Shown here in pieces: positions 33,487 through 49,972 of a stretch of DNA of 64,000 nucleotides. Source of the stretch: an uncultured Acetobacteraceae bacterium (lineage in GTDB: Bacteria; Pseudomonadota; Alphaproteobacteria; Acetobacterales; Acetobacteraceae). The stretch covers positions 20,911-84,910 of the forward strand of contig CAIXDS010000195.1 in the NCBI GenBank assembly GCA_903918195.1, written 5' to 3'. The position numbers and the translations under genes are program-made. Every line of letters starts with the position of its first letter. Position 1 is the stretch's first letter. Under the pieces are notes generated by a model that saw only the letters and a program-made list of their open reading frames with translations, had not been told where the DNA came from and did not search any database.

Positions 33487-34143
33487 TCACTCAGCTGCGG
33501 CCTGCGACGATGGCTTGGCGGCCGCTGCGGTGTCGGATGCGGTTTGGGTGACGGGCGTGCGTGTCGCCATGTCGGCGGCCAGCGCACCGGCAAGAATCTC
33601 GGCGACCTGACCGGCATCCTGCAGCCCGCGCAGCATCGGTTCGGCCTGCGAGAAGCGCCACGGCCGCGCGTACGGCCACAGCACGAGGTAGGCAATGCGG
33701 TCGTCGGCAAACAGCGCGAGCGGAATGTCGCCACTGCCATCGCCGTAGCGGCGCAGGCCGGCCGAGCGAATGCGGCGGAACGGCAGGTTGAACGTGACCG
33801 GGAAGGCCACACCGAACCGCATGACCACGCGCCTTGTGGTGATGGTGAAGATGGCACTCCGCGCGGTCAGCCAGGCAAGGATCGACAGAATGGCGATCAC
33901 GACCGCGGCGCCGCCGATCACCCAGAGCGATGACTGCACAATGGACCACGGCGCAATGCCGTCTTCGATGTCGGCATAGACGAGCCAGGCCAGCAGGATG
34001 GCGAAATAGAGTGCGATCTTGCGGACATGGAAGACCCGCCTGGCCAGGGCGCCCCATCGGGGCGCCCCTTGCCAGAGGATCGTTTCACCGGCCGGGAGAA
34101 GCTCGGGCAACCCCCGGACCGGCTCGGTCTCGTGTTCGTTCAA
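33487..34143 (-). CDS. puhB: Photosynthetic complex assembly protein PuhB
   Basis: A 218-residue membrane protein with a PH-like region. The N-terminus EPVRGLPELLPAGETILWQG is the family signature, two or three hydrophobic spans follow, and RRVVMRFGVAFPVTFNLPFR is conserved. It assists RC assembly. The start is TTG at 34143, overlapping the puhA stop (TTGA); no ATG or GTG is available before the conserved EPVRGLPE. The C-terminus is an Ala/Thr-rich tail. Confidence 0.92.
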   Translation of the reverse strand: MNEHETEPVRGLPELLPAGETILWQGAPRWGALARRVFHVRKIALYFAILLAWLVYADIEDGIAPWSIVQSSLWVIGGAAVVIAILSILAWLTARSAIFTITTRRVVMRFGVAFPVTFNLPFRRIRSAGLRRYGDGSGDIPLALFADDRIAYLVLWPYARPWRFSQAEPMLRGLQDAGQVAEILAGALAADMATRTPVTQTASDTAAAAKPSSQAAAE

Positions 34144-34907
34144 ACGAGCGGTTCCTGACGGTCCGGCGTGGCATACAGCTTGCCGCCAGCGAAGTAGCCG
34201 GTGATCTTGTCTTCCTCGAGCAGCGTGACCTGGTTCGGGTTCTTGATGCGCGGCACGTTGGCGAACTGCGCCGCGGTGATCGACTGGACGACCAGCTTGC
34301 TGGTGTCCTCGTTGAGCACGGCCAGGCGCGCCGGCACCAGCACGGTGCTGCCGCCCGCGATCGAGACTTCGTAGTAAACGACCTGCGGCTCGACAACGTC
34401 GACCCAGGCTTCCGTGACGGTGCCGGCCGAGTTGCCGTCAGCCCCCACGACGTCCCAGCCACGAATGTCGGGATCGCGCGGGTCGATGTAGAACGCCTTG
34501 GCGGCGCGCAGCGGCAGGATGCGCGGCTCGCCTTCCCAGCTGTGCTCGGGATGGTCCTGGCGCAGCGTGTAGGAAGCCGGGCCAACCGCATCGACCAGCG
34601 GGTTGCCGGTGGGCTCGGACGGCGTGCCGCCGAGTTGCCCGGCAACCGGCTTCAGAGCCAGCGTGCGTTCGTTGGGCTCGCGCGGCAGGGTGAGGGTGCT
34701 GCCGTCCTGCAGCAGGTAGGTTTTCTTCGGCGGCGTCGCGGGGAAAAGACCGCTAACCAGTTCTCCGGTCCCCTCGGCCACGAGCGGATATCCCTCGCGC
34801 TTGTCCTCGCGCCGGAGATAAACGATCAGTCCAAAGAACAGGAGCCAGAACGTGTCGATCGAGAGGGAGGCGACGTCGAAGTATTGAGTGATGTGCCCGG
34901 TTTGCAT
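34140..34907 (-). CDS. puhA: Photosynthetic reaction centre H subunit
   Basis: A 255-residue RC-H. One N-terminal membrane helix (SIDTFWLLFFGLIVYLRREDKREGYP) is followed by the cytoplasmic domain with the PRC-barrel segment DPRDPDIRGWDVVGADG. It caps the LM core and shapes proton uptake to QB. ATG 34907 has GAGGT upstream. It is 41 bases after lhaA. Confidence 0.97.
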   Translation of the reverse strand: MQTGHITQYFDVASLSIDTFWLLFFGLIVYLRREDKREGYPLVAEGTGELVSGLFPATPPKKTYLLQDGSTLTLPREPNERTLALKPVAGQLGGTPSEPTGNPLVDAVGPASYTLRQDHPEHSWEGEPRILPLRAAKAFYIDPRDPDIRGWDVVGADGNSAGTVTEAWVDVVEPQVVYYEVSIAGGSTVLVPARLAVLNEDTSKLVVQSITAAQFANVPRIKNPNQVTLLEEDKITGYFAGGKLYATPDRQEPLV

Positions 34908-34948
34908 TGGCGTACCTCGGCTGAGTGTGAGGAAGTGGAAACGAAGTC

Positions 34949-36364
34949 TCAGGCTGGTCGCAGGCTCGACGATGGTGAACTCTCACCGGTGCGACGCACC
35001 AGCGGGAGAAGGGCGATCAGGGTGGCAAGCAGCAGAATGATCTCCAACAGATAGACGGCGGCATAGCCCGTCACCGGCCGTGCCAGTGCCGGACCGAACA
35101 GGCCGTGCTGGGCGAGCGCGGAGACGCCGTCGCGCAGCACACCGCCGGTCGCAATGGCCGCGCCGGCCGCGAAGGCCTGCACGGCGCCCCAGCTGCCGAG
35201 GGCAAGGCCGGTCAGATCGCCCTTGGCATTGCGCATCGCCGCCGACAGCGTGCCCACGACGAACAGCGCGCTGCCGAAGCCGATCAGCACGGTGCCGCCG
35301 GCGAACAGGATGAGCGAGTAGATCGGTGCGGCGGTCAGCACGCAGGCGAACGCCGCCAGCCCCGCCGTGACCCCGAATGCGGCCAGACGGTAAGGCTCCA
35401 TGCCGCGGCCCAGCAGCCGCGCCGAGAGCGCGAAGCCGCAGATTCCACCAATGGCTAGAAGCGCCGTGAGCTTGGTGGTGGTGCCGACGGTCAGGTGCAG
35501 GATCTGCCCGCCATACGGCTCCAGCAGCACGTCCTGCATGGAGAACGCGATCGTGCCGATGCCGACGGTGAGCAGCGCGCGGGTGGACTGCGCCTGGTGC
35601 ACGAAGCTGTTCCATGCCTCGATGAAGGTCGGCGCCTTGGCGTCCGACTTCGCCCGCGTCGGGTTGCGCGGCTCCTGCTTCCACAGCGCGATGCTGTTGA
35701 GGACGACGGTGACCACGGCGGAGCCCTGGACGACCTGGATCAACTTGCCCGGGCTGAAATCGGCGAGCAGGAAACCGAACAGGACCGCGCTGATGACCAT
35801 GCCCACCAGCAGCATGCCGCAGAGCAGCGTCACCACCTGCGGATGCTTCTCGCGCGGCGCCAGATCGGTCGCCAGCGCCAGCCCGACCGTCTGGACGGTG
35901 TGCAGTCCGGCGCCCACCATCAGGAACGCGATCGCGGTGGCGAAATCCCCAAGCAGGACCGGGGCATTGTTGTCGCCCGACATCACCAGCAGCGCGAACG
36001 CCATGAACGCCAGGCCACCGAACTGCAGCAGCGTGCCGTACCAGAGATACGGCACGCGGCGCCAGCCCAGGGCCGAATGGTGCGTGTCCGATTTGAAGCC
36101 GATGACGGCACGGAACGGCGCGAAGATCAGCGGCAGCGAGATCATCACCGCCACCAGCCAGGCCGGCACGCCCAACTCGACGATCATCACGCGGTTCAGG
36201 GTGCCGATCAGCAGCACCACCGCCATGCCGACCGAAACCTGGAACAGCGACAGCCGCAGCAGCTTCTTCAGCGGCAGTTCCGGCGTCGCCACATCGGCGA
36301 ACGGCAGGAACGCCGTGTCCATCTGCATCAGGCTTTGTTTGGCGAGTTCCGTAATCCGATTCAT
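34949..36364 (-). CDS. lhaA: LhaA, PucC-family light-harvesting assembly factor
   Basis: A 471-residue, roughly 12-span BCD/PucC-type major-facilitator protein, required in Rhodobacter for LH1 assembly and thought to deliver BChl or protect LH1 intermediates. The family segments VLLIGTLNRVMIVELGVPAWL and ALGWRRVPYLWYGTLLQ are conserved. ATG 36364 overlaps the bchM stop (ATGA). A second paralogue is at 48630-49946. Confidence 0.95.
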   Translation of the reverse strand: MNRITELAKQSLMQMDTAFLPFADVATPELPLKKLLRLSLFQVSVGMAVVLLIGTLNRVMIVELGVPAWLVAVMISLPLIFAPFRAVIGFKSDTHHSALGWRRVPYLWYGTLLQFGGLAFMAFALLVMSGDNNAPVLLGDFATAIAFLMVGAGLHTVQTVGLALATDLAPREKHPQVVTLLCGMLLVGMVISAVLFGFLLADFSPGKLIQVVQGSAVVTVVLNSIALWKQEPRNPTRAKSDAKAPTFIEAWNSFVHQAQSTRALLTVGIGTIAFSMQDVLLEPYGGQILHLTVGTTTKLTALLAIGGICGFALSARLLGRGMEPYRLAAFGVTAGLAAFACVLTAAPIYSLILFAGGTVLIGFGSALFVVGTLSAAMRNAKGDLTGLALGSWGAVQAFAAGAAIATGGVLRDGVSALAQHGLFGPALARPVTGYAAVYLLEIILLLATLIALLPLVRRTGESSPSSSLRPA

Positions 36365-37061
36365 GCCCGTACCAGTTCCAGAGCCTGCGACGTATAAAAT
36401 CCGCTGACGATCCGCCGGGTTCGCGCGGGCGTCCAGGACCGCAATCCCGGCTCCGCCGCAATCAGCGCCCGCAGCGCATTCTCGCCGACCGGCTCGATCG
36501 CCGGCGCGCGGTCGCGCCTGGGAAACAGCCGGCCGACCGCGTGCATCACGGCCAGCGGCAGCGTCTTGGGTGCGAAGGTGAAAACAAACGACGACCCGGT
36601 CCGCGACGCCAGCCCCGTCAGCACCGCAACCGTGTCCGGCGCGCGGTAATGGATCAGCGAGTCCATGCCGACCACGTGGTCGAACTGTCCCAACGCCGGG
36701 TCGAGCATGTCGCCAACCAGGAACTCGATGCTGCCGTCACCGCAGGCGCCGGCGGCACGCTCGCGCGCCAAGTCCACCAGCGTGGCGGCAACATCGATCG
36801 CCACCACCGCGGCACCGCGGCGGGCGGCCTCGACGGCGAGCGCGCCGGTGCCGCAGCCGGCATCCAGCAAGCGCTTGCCGTGCAGGTCGGCGGGCAGCCA
36901 GTCCAGCAGGGTGCGGCGCATCTCGTCGCGGCCGGCGCGGACGGTGGCGCGGATACCGCTGACCGGAGCGTCGGAGGTCAACCGCTTCCAGGCTTCCGAC
37001 GCCGTGCGGTCGAAATAGGTCTGGATCTGCCCGCGTCGCTGTTGATAGGTCGAACTGCTCA

Positions 37062-37062
<1 letters not shown>
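36361..37062 (-). CDS. bchM: Mg-protoporphyrin IX methyltransferase
   Basis: A 233-residue class I SAM methyltransferase that methylates the C13 propionate. The SAM motif I is LLDAGCGTGALAVEAA. It starts at ATG 37062 (MSSSTYQQRR), overlapping the bchL TGA; the codon before it is TTG and is not needed. It works directly after Mg-chelatase and before AcsF or BchE. Confidence 0.96.
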
Positions 37063-41555
<4,493 letters not shown>

Positions 41556-41584
<29 letters not shown>

Positions 41585-43151
41585 ACAACGTCTCAACGGT
41601 AATGACCGCCAGGCCGCGGTCGTGCGCGTATCGCTCGGTGTTGCGGCGAGCCTTGCCGCGAACGAAGAACGGGATTTTTCCCAGTTCCTTCTCGGCCTCG
41701 GGCGCCCAGGTGGTGGGGCCTCCGGCAGCTACGATCGCAGGCGTGTCCGCTGCGGGGGCCGGCACCGGGGGAACCGGGGCCACCTGCTCCTCGCGGCGTT
41801 CCACGCCGCCGCCCAGATGCGACGGCGCAGCAGCATCGTGGAACTCGAAATCCTCGCGGAACATCGTCAGCAGATGTTCCTCCAGCCCCATCATCAGCGG
41901 GTGTACCCAGGTGTCGAACAGCACGTTCGCACCCTCGAAGCCCATTTGCGGGGCATAGCGGGCCGGGAAATCCTGCACATGCACCGGGGCCGAGATCACC
42001 GCGCAGGGCACGCCGAGCTTCTTGGCGATGTGCCGCTCCATCTGCGTGCCCAGCACCAGTTCGGGATGCGCCGCGGCGATGGTTTCCTCGACCTCCAGAT
42101 AGTCATCGGTAATCAGCGGCTCGACGCCATAGCGCTTGGCCGCCTCGCGCACGTCGCGGGCGAATTCGCGGCTGTAGGTGCCCAGGCCGACCACCTGGAA
42201 GCCCAGCTCCTCGCTGGCCACCCGGGCCGCCGCGATGGCATGCAGCGCGTCGGCGAAGATGAACACGCGCTTGCCGGTCAGGTAGGTGCTGTCCACCGAG
42301 CGCGAGTACCAGGGCAGCCGCGACGGCACTTCGGCCAGGATCGGGGCCGGATCGACGCCGGCCAGCGCCGCCACTTCGGTGACGAAATCGCAGGTGCCGC
42401 CGATGCCGATCGGCACCGCCTTCACGCTCGGCTGGCCGAAGATGCGGGCCAGCCAGGTCGCGGCCATGCCGGCGGTCTCGGGATACAGCACCACGTTGAA
42501 GTCGGCCGCGCCCAGCCGGGCCAGGTCGGACGGCTTCGCGCCGAGCGGGGCGGCCACGTTCACGTCCACGCCCAGCCGGCCGAGCAGGTGGGTGATTTCC
42601 TGCACGTCGTCGCGGTGGCGGAAACCGAGCGCGGTCGCGCCCAGCAGGTTGCAGCTTGCCCGCACCCCCGGCGCACGCTCCGGCCGCTTCGTGCCGGGTG
42701 GCGGCGCATGCGGGCCGGCGAAGGCGCGAACCAGCTGGTAGAAAGTCTCCGCCGCGGCCCAGTTTTCCTTGCGCTGATAGGCCGGCAGATCGAGCGGCAC
42801 CACCGGCACCGGCAGGCCGAGCGTCTTGGCCAGGCCGCCCGGATCGTCCTGGATCAGCTCGGCAGTACACGAACTGCCGACGATCATCGCCTGCGGCCGG
42901 AACCGCTCATAGGCGTCGCGGGCGGCGATCTTGAACAGCTCAGCGGTGTCGCCGCCGAGGTCGCGCGCCTGAAAGGTCGTGTAGGTCACCGGCGGGCGCT
43001 TGTTGCGCCGCTCGATCATGGTGAACAGCAGGTCGGCGTAGGTGTCGCCCTGCGGCGCGTGCAGCACGTAGTGCAGCCCCTCCATTGCCGTCGCAACCCG
43101 CATCGCGCCGACATGGGTGGGTCCCTCATAGGTCCAGAGCGTGAGCTGCAT
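41556..43151 (-). CDS. bchB: Protochlorophyllide reductase subunit B
   Basis: A 531-residue subunit forming the catalytic heterotetramer with BchN. It starts at the canonical [19 protein letters not shown] (ATG 43151). The cluster-ligand region [12 protein letters not shown] and the C-terminal helical substrate domain after an Ala/Pro linker (about residues 420-450) are visible; the linker is longer than the minimal family form. It lies 4 bases downstream of bchN. Confidence 0.96.
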
Positions 43152-43155
43152 GGCG

Positions 43156-45041
<1,886 letters not shown>

Positions 45042-45234
45042 CGCTTGACAACGTCCCGGCCTGAGGGTCCGCTACGGCCGCGTTCGGATCGCGCTTCGGA
45101 TCACGCATAGAACGCCCGCCCACGGATCGACAACACGCTCATCTCCAGCAAGCCGAGTGCGACGGTGATCCATTCCGCCCTGTTCCTCGTGCGTGGTGGC
45201 CACATCGGCAAGGCTAGATCGCCACCCTCCCCAG

Positions 45235-45268
45235 TGTCAAGGACGTGGAACGTCAACCTGGCTTGACA
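45235..45268. promoter_or_regulatory. Overlapping PpsR-type palindromes in the bchF/aerR divergent promoter
   Basis: Two 18-bp sites share two bases: TGTCAAGGACGTGGAACG (45235-45252, plus strand, TGT-N12-ACG) and TGTCAAGCCAGGTTGACG (45268-45251, minus strand, TGT-N12-ACG). Each contains a TTGACA/TTGACG that could be a -35 box for one of the two divergent genes. Bound PpsR would repress bchF and its own operon (aerR-ppsR) together. Confidence 0.65.
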
Positions 45269-45306
45269 TTCTGACCCCGGCCGGATTGAACTACGGAGAC
45301 CAAGGG

Positions 45307-46224
45307 ATGGTTGCCTTGACACACCGGGACATCGCCAGCGATGGCCGTGCAGCGAAGAGCTGGGCCGGCAGAGTTTGGGCGCCGCCGCAATGCGGTAGCC
45401 CCAGCGTCAAATGCAGCAACGTCGCCCGCTGCGACTGGCCCCGCCAGCGCCTCAGCCTGCTGTCGCGGACCATCGAGCAGGAAATCGTCCCGCGGCTTGT
45501 GCTGGCGCGCAGCGCGGCATCCGCCCGGCCGGTCGAACCGCCGCCCGGCAGCGTGCCGGTGCAGCCCGGCGAGGCCGACACGTTGGCCGACCTGGTGATC
45601 GGCCACGACCCCGCCCCTGCGCACGCCTTCATCGAAGCGGTGCTGGCCCGCGGCACCACGCTGGAAACGCTCTACCTCGATCTGCTGGCCCCGGCCGCCC
45701 GCCGGCTGGGCGATATGTGGTCCGACGATCTGTGCGACTTCACCCAGGTCACCATGGGGCTGTGGTGCCTGAACCAGTTGCTGCGCGAGACCGGCAACGA
45801 CCCGCCCGACCCGCTGGTCCGGCGCGAAAACGACCGCCGCATCCTGCTGGTGCCGGTGCCGGGCGAGCAGCACACGTTCGGCCTCGCCATGGTCGCCACC
45901 ATGTTCCGCCGGTCCGGCTGGACGGTGTGGAGCGAACCGCTGGCCTCGAGCAACGATCTGGTCGGCATCGTGCGCAGCGAGTGGTTCACCGTGATCGGCT
46001 TCTCGCTGAGCTGCGCCAGCCGGCTGGAGGCGCTGGCCACCAACATCCGGCGGGTCCGCCGCGCCTCGCGCAATCCCGCCGTCGGCATTCTGGTCGGCGG
46101 CCCGGTCTTCATCGAGCGGCCCGAACTGGTGGTCATGGTAGGCGCGGACGCAACCGCGGTCGATGGTCGGCAGGCCACCTTGCAGGCCGAGAGCCTGGTC
46201 GCCCTGCGCGCCATGGCCGATTGA
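45307..46224 (+). CDS. ppaA: Cobalamin-dependent antirepressor AerR/PpaA
   Basis: A 305-residue regulator with a C-terminal B12-binding domain. The GEQHTFGLAMVATMF segment holds the histidine that ligates cobalamin in AerR (family GEQHTLG motif), and GILVGGPVF is the later B12 loop. In Rhodobacter AerR/PpaA with light-sensitive adenosyl- or hydroxo-cobalamin modulates CrtJ/PpsR binding. ATG 45307 follows GGAGAC; frames upstream overlap the palindromic promoter and are not used. ppsR follows by 74 bases. Confidence 0.92.
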   Translation: MVALTHRDIASDGRAAKSWAGRVWAPPQCGSPSVKCSNVARCDWPRQRLSLLSRTIEQEIVPRLVLARSAASARPVEPPPGSVPVQPGEADTLADLVIGHDPAPAHAFIEAVLARGTTLETLYLDLLAPAARRLGDMWSDDLCDFTQVTMGLWCLNQLLRETGNDPPDPLVRRENDRRILLVPVPGEQHTFGLAMVATMFRRSGWTVWSEPLASSNDLVGIVRSEWFTVIGFSLSCASRLEALATNIRRVRRASRNPAVGILVGGPVFIERPELVVMVGADATAVDGRQATLQAESLVALRAMAD

Positions 46225-46298
46225 AAAAAGAGACCGACACTGGGAGGATCATTCAGGGGGAACGACGCCACCAACATCCAAGGGCCGGGTCCGTCGTG

Positions 46299-47735
46299 AT
46301 GGTGTTCAAAGCCCCGAAGCGGACGCTTGGCGACCTGGACGCGGAGGCGGCCGGGGCACTGATCACCGCGGCCGCGGATATCGCCCTTATTCTGGACGCC
46401 GAGGGGGTGATCCGTGACATCTCCTTCCAGAACGACGCGCTTGCCCGCGAACTCGAAGGCAACAAAAGCTGGTCCGGCAAGCGCTGGGCCGACACCGTGA
46501 CACCGGAGAGCCGCGCCAAGGTGGACAGCCTGCTGCACGACGCCGCCGTGGGTGCCGCACCGCGCTGGCGCCATATCAACCAGGGCTCGCCCGGCAGCGA
46601 GCCTGTGCCCTTGCTGTTCTCCGCCATACGGGTCGGCACCGACCGTCCGGTGGTGGCGTTTGGCCGCGACCTGCGCGCCCTCTCCGCCCTGCAGCAGCGT
46701 CTGGTGGATGCCCAGCAGGCGGTCGAGCGCGACTACGCCCGGCTGCGCCACGTCGAAATGCGCTACCGGCTGCTGTTCGAAATGTCGGCCGAGCCAGTGC
46801 TGGTGCTGGACGCCTTCACCCACCGGATCACCGAGGCCAATCCGGCCGCCCGCCGGCTGTTCGGCGAGACCAGCCATCGCCTGGTCGGCCGCGGCTTCCC
46901 CGAAATGTTCGAGCCCGCGGGCGCCCTGGCGGTGCGCGATCTGCTCGGCGGCGTGCGCGCCTCCGGGCGGGCGGACGATGTGCGCGCCCGGATCGGCGCG
47001 CAGGCGCTGGACGTGCAGGTCTTCGCCTCGCTGTTCCGCCAGGAAAGCACCACCCTGTTGCTGGTCCGGCTCGCCGGCGCTCCGGGGACGACGGTGGTCG
47101 CCGCCGAGCCGGCCGCGCTGCCGCCGGTCAAATCGAAGCTTCTGAAGCTGATCGAGAACGGCCCCGACGGCTTCGTGGTGACCGGCCCGGACGGACGCAT
47201 CCTCGCCGCCAACGCCGCTTTCCTCGACATGGCCCAGCTCGCCACCGAGGACCAGGCCTGCGGCGAGCCGCTGGAGCGCTGGATCGGCCGGCCCGGGGTC
47301 GAGATGGACGTGCTGATCGCCAATCTCCGCCAGCGCGGTTCGGTGCGGCTATTCGCCACCACCGTGCGCAGCGAGTACGGCGCCACCGCCAACGTCGAGA
47401 TCTCCGCCGTCGCGGTGATGAACGGCGACGCCCCCTGCTTCGGCTTCGCCATCCGCAATGTCGGCCGGCGCCTGACCGAGAACCGCAGCGGCCGCGAGCT
47501 GCCGCGCTCGGTCGAACAACTGACCGAGCTGGTCGGCCGGGTTGCGCTGAAGGACCTGGTGCGCGAGACCACCGACGTGATCGAGCGGCTGTGCATCGAA
47601 GCAGCCCTTGAGCTGACCAACGACAACCGTGCGTCGGCTGCCGAAATGCTCGGCCTCAGCCGGCAGAGCCTGTACTCGAAGCTGCGCCGCTATGGCCTGG
47701 GTGACCTTGATGCCGAAAACCGAAACGATCCCTGA
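46299..47735 (+). CDS. ppsR: PpsR/CrtJ photosynthesis gene repressor
   Basis: A 478-residue redox-responsive repressor. An N-domain, a Q-linker and two PAS domains (about 150-270 and 285-400) are followed by a C-terminal Fis-type HTH (ASAAEMLGLSRQSLYSKLRRYG). Three cysteines are seen: in DQACGEPL, in APCFGF, and in ERLCIEAALELTND at the start of the HTH. The last corresponds by position to the redox-active Cys of CrtJ/PpsR. It binds TGT-N12-ACA palindromes; candidate sites lie before bchC, crtE/D, crtI and in its own upstream region. Confidence 0.95.
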   Translation: MVFKAPKRTLGDLDAEAAGALITAAADIALILDAEGVIRDISFQNDALARELEGNKSWSGKRWADTVTPESRAKVDSLLHDAAVGAAPRWRHINQGSPGSEPVPLLFSAIRVGTDRPVVAFGRDLRALSALQQRLVDAQQAVERDYARLRHVEMRYRLLFEMSAEPVLVLDAFTHRITEANPAARRLFGETSHRLVGRGFPEMFEPAGALAVRDLLGGVRASGRADDVRARIGAQALDVQVFASLFRQESTTLLLVRLAGAPGTTVVAAEPAALPPVKSKLLKLIENGPDGFVVTGPDGRILAANAAFLDMAQLATEDQACGEPLERWIGRPGVEMDVLIANLRQRGSVRLFATTVRSEYGATANVEISAVAVMNGDAPCFGFAIRNVGRRLTENRSGRELPRSVEQLTELVGRVALKDLVRETTDVIERLCIEAALELTNDNRASAAEMLGLSRQSLYSKLRRYGLGDLDAENRNDP

Positions 47736-48633
47736 AGTGGAATCACCCGCCGCGCGCCCCGCCATGCCGGCAGCGCTGGAAGTCCTGCACCCGATCACCT
47801 GGTTCGCACCGATGTGGGCGTTCGGCTGCGGCATCGCCTCGTCCGGCCAGTCGGCCGCGGGCAAGTGGCCGGTGATCGCCGCCGGCGTGGTGCTGGCCGG
47901 CCCCTTGCTGACCGCCACCAGCCAGGTGGTGAATGACTGGTACGACCGCCATGTCGATGCCATCAACGAGCCGGACCGGCCGATCCCGTCGGGCCGGATT
48001 CCCGGGCAGATGGGGTTCTACCTGGCCCTTGGCTGGTCGGCCGCCTCGCTGGCGCTGGCCGCCGCCATCGGCACGTTCGTGCTGTTCGCCGCCTCGGTCG
48101 GGCTGGTGCTGGCCTGGCTGTACAGCGCCCCGCCGGTCCGGCTGAAACAGAACGGCTGGTGGGGCAACGCCGCGGTCGGCGGCTGCTATGAGGGCCTGCC
48201 CTGGATCACCGGGGCGGCGGTCATGGCGGGCGGCGTGCCGGACTGGCGGGTATTCCTGCTGGCCTTCCTCTACAGCGCCGGCGCGCACGGGATCATGACG
48301 CTGAACGATTTCAAGTCGGTCGAGGGCGATCGCGCAATGGGCCTCGCCTCGCTGCCGGTGCAACTGGGCGTCGAGCGCGCGGCGAAGCTGGCCTGCGTGG
48401 TCATGGCGGTGCCGCAGCTGGTTGTCATCGGCCTGCTGGTGGCCTGGGGCAGCCCGGTGCATGCGGGCATCATCGTGGCCTTGCTGCTGGCCCAGTTTGT
48501 CCTGATGGCCCGTTGGCTGCGCCAGCCGCGCGAACGCGCACCCTGGTACAACGCCACCGGCACCACGCTTTATGTCATCGGCATGCTGGTGAGCGCCTTC
48601 GCCATCGGCCCGCTGGTGGCTGCCGCCCCATGA
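47710..48633 (+). CDS. bchG: Bacteriochlorophyll synthase (geranylgeranyl transferase)
   Basis: A 307-residue UbiA-type membrane prenyltransferase that esterifies bacteriochlorophyllide a with GGPP. The first Asp-rich motif is NDWYDRHVDAINEPDRPIPS and the second LNDFKSVEGDR. ATG 47710 (MPKTETIPE) lies 26 bases inside the ppsR 3' end; an in-frame GTG at 47701 is also possible. Its stop overlaps the next gene by 4 bases. Confidence 0.95.
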   Translation: MPKTETIPEVESPAARPAMPAALEVLHPITWFAPMWAFGCGIASSGQSAAGKWPVIAAGVVLAGPLLTATSQVVNDWYDRHVDAINEPDRPIPSGRIPGQMGFYLALGWSAASLALAAAIGTFVLFAASVGLVLAWLYSAPPVRLKQNGWWGNAAVGGCYEGLPWITGAAVMAGGVPDWRVFLLAFLYSAGAHGIMTLNDFKSVEGDRAMGLASLPVQLGVERAAKLACVVMAVPQLVVIGLLVAWGSPVHAGIIVALLLAQFVLMARWLRQPRERAPWYNATGTTLYVIGMLVSAFAIGPLVAAAP

Positions 48634-49946
48634 GCAACGGCGCCCGGCGGATCGGCTGGCCCGGCATCGTCCGGCTCGGCCTGGTGCAGGCCTCGCTCGG
48701 CGCCATCGTGGTGCTGTGCACCTCCACCATGAACAGGGTGATGCAGATCGAGCTGATGCTGCCCGCCATTCTGCCCGGCACGCTGGTGGCGTGGCATTAT
48801 GTGTTGCAGGTGCTGCGGCCGCGTCTCGGCTACGGCTCCGACGTGGGCGGCCGGCGCACCCCCTGGATCGTCGGCGGCATGGCGTTGCTGGCCGTCGGCG
48901 GCGTGCTGGCGGCGCTGGCCACCGCGTGGATGAGCACCAGCCTGCTCGGCGGCATCGCGCTGGCGGTGGTCGCCTACACGCTGATCGGTATCGGCGTCGG
49001 CGCCGCCGGCACGTCCCTGCTGGTGCTGCTGGCCAAGCGGGTGGACGCGGCGCGGCGCCCCGCGGCGGCCTCCGTCGTGTGGCTGATGATGATCCTTGGC
49101 ATCGCGCTGACCGCCGGCATCGGCGGCAAGCTGCTCATGCCGTTCTCCGGTCTGCGTCTGGTGGAGGTCACCGCTGCGGTCGGCGCGCTGGCACTGGCGA
49201 TGACCGCGCTGGCGGTGTGGGGCATGGAAGGCGACGCCGCGCCAGCCGCGCCGGCGGAAGCGCAACCGCCCTTCCGGGTGGCGTTCGGCCAGGTCTGGGG
49301 CGAGCGTCAGGTTCGCCATTTCGCCCTGCTGGTCTTCGTCTCCATGCTCGCCTACAGCGCGCAGGAGCTGATCATCGAGCCGTTCGCCGGCGCGGTGTTC
49401 CATCTGCCGCCGGGCCAGTCCACCCAGTTGATCGGGGTGCAGCACGGCGGCGTGCTGACGGGCATGATCCTGCTCGCCCTGGCCGGCGCCGCCACGGCGC
49501 GCTGGCGGGTCGGCTCGCTGCGCGCCTGGATGGCGCTGGGCTGCTTTGCCTCCACCATCGGGCTGCTGGCGATGGCGACCGCCGGCTCGGTCGGGCCGGA
49601 CTGGCCGCTCTCCACCTCGTTCTTCCTGCTCGGCATGGCCAACGGGTTTTTCTGCGCCGCCGCCATCGGCTCGATGATGCAACTGGCCGGCAGCGGACGC
49701 GAAGCGCGGGAAGGTGTGCGCATGGGCCTGTGGGGCGCCGCGCAGGCGCTGGCCTTCGGGCTGGGCAGCATGGCGGGCAGCAGCGCGGTCGATCTGGCAA
49801 GAGCTTTGCTTGGCTCGCCGGTGGCGGCCTACGCCGCGGTGTTCGCCGGGCAGGCGGTGCTGTTCTTTGTCGCCGGCGTGCTGTCGCTGCGGGTCGGCTC
49901 GTCCGCGGCCGGGCGGCCGGCGGCGGAATTCGTGATCGCCGGCTGA
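48630..49946 (+). CDS. PucC-family (BCD) transporter-like assembly protein
   Basis: A 438-residue, about 12-span protein of the PucC/LhaA/Orf428 family. It has STMNRVMQIELMLPAILPGTL and RLGYGSDVGGRRTPWIVGG. It occupies the bchG-bchP interval, the Orf428 position in Rhodobacter. A role in LH assembly or BChl delivery is inferred from family. ATG 48630 overlaps bchG (ATGA). It is only distantly similar to lhaA in this window. Confidence 0.92.
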   Translation: MSNGARRIGWPGIVRLGLVQASLGAIVVLCTSTMNRVMQIELMLPAILPGTLVAWHYVLQVLRPRLGYGSDVGGRRTPWIVGGMALLAVGGVLAALATAWMSTSLLGGIALAVVAYTLIGIGVGAAGTSLLVLLAKRVDAARRPAAASVVWLMMILGIALTAGIGGKLLMPFSGLRLVEVTAAVGALALAMTALAVWGMEGDAAPAAPAEAQPPFRVAFGQVWGERQVRHFALLVFVSMLAYSAQELIIEPFAGAVFHLPPGQSTQLIGVQHGGVLTGMILLALAGAATARWRVGSLRAWMALGCFASTIGLLAMATAGSVGPDWPLSTSFFLLGMANGFFCAAAIGSMMQLAGSGREAREGVRMGLWGAAQALAFGLGSMAGSSAVDLARALLGSPVAAYAAVFAGQAVLFFVAGVLSLRVGSSAAGRPAAEFVIAG

Positions 49947-49972
49947 GCCGGCATGTGGGGGTGGTAAGGGCA

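Noticed and set aside
29872..33933. A 1353-codon open frame on the plus strand opposite puhE, acsF and puhC
   Set aside because: High G+C third-position bias keeps the antisense frame open. The sequence is His/Arg/Gln rich without domains, and the minus strand encodes well-conserved proteins throughout.
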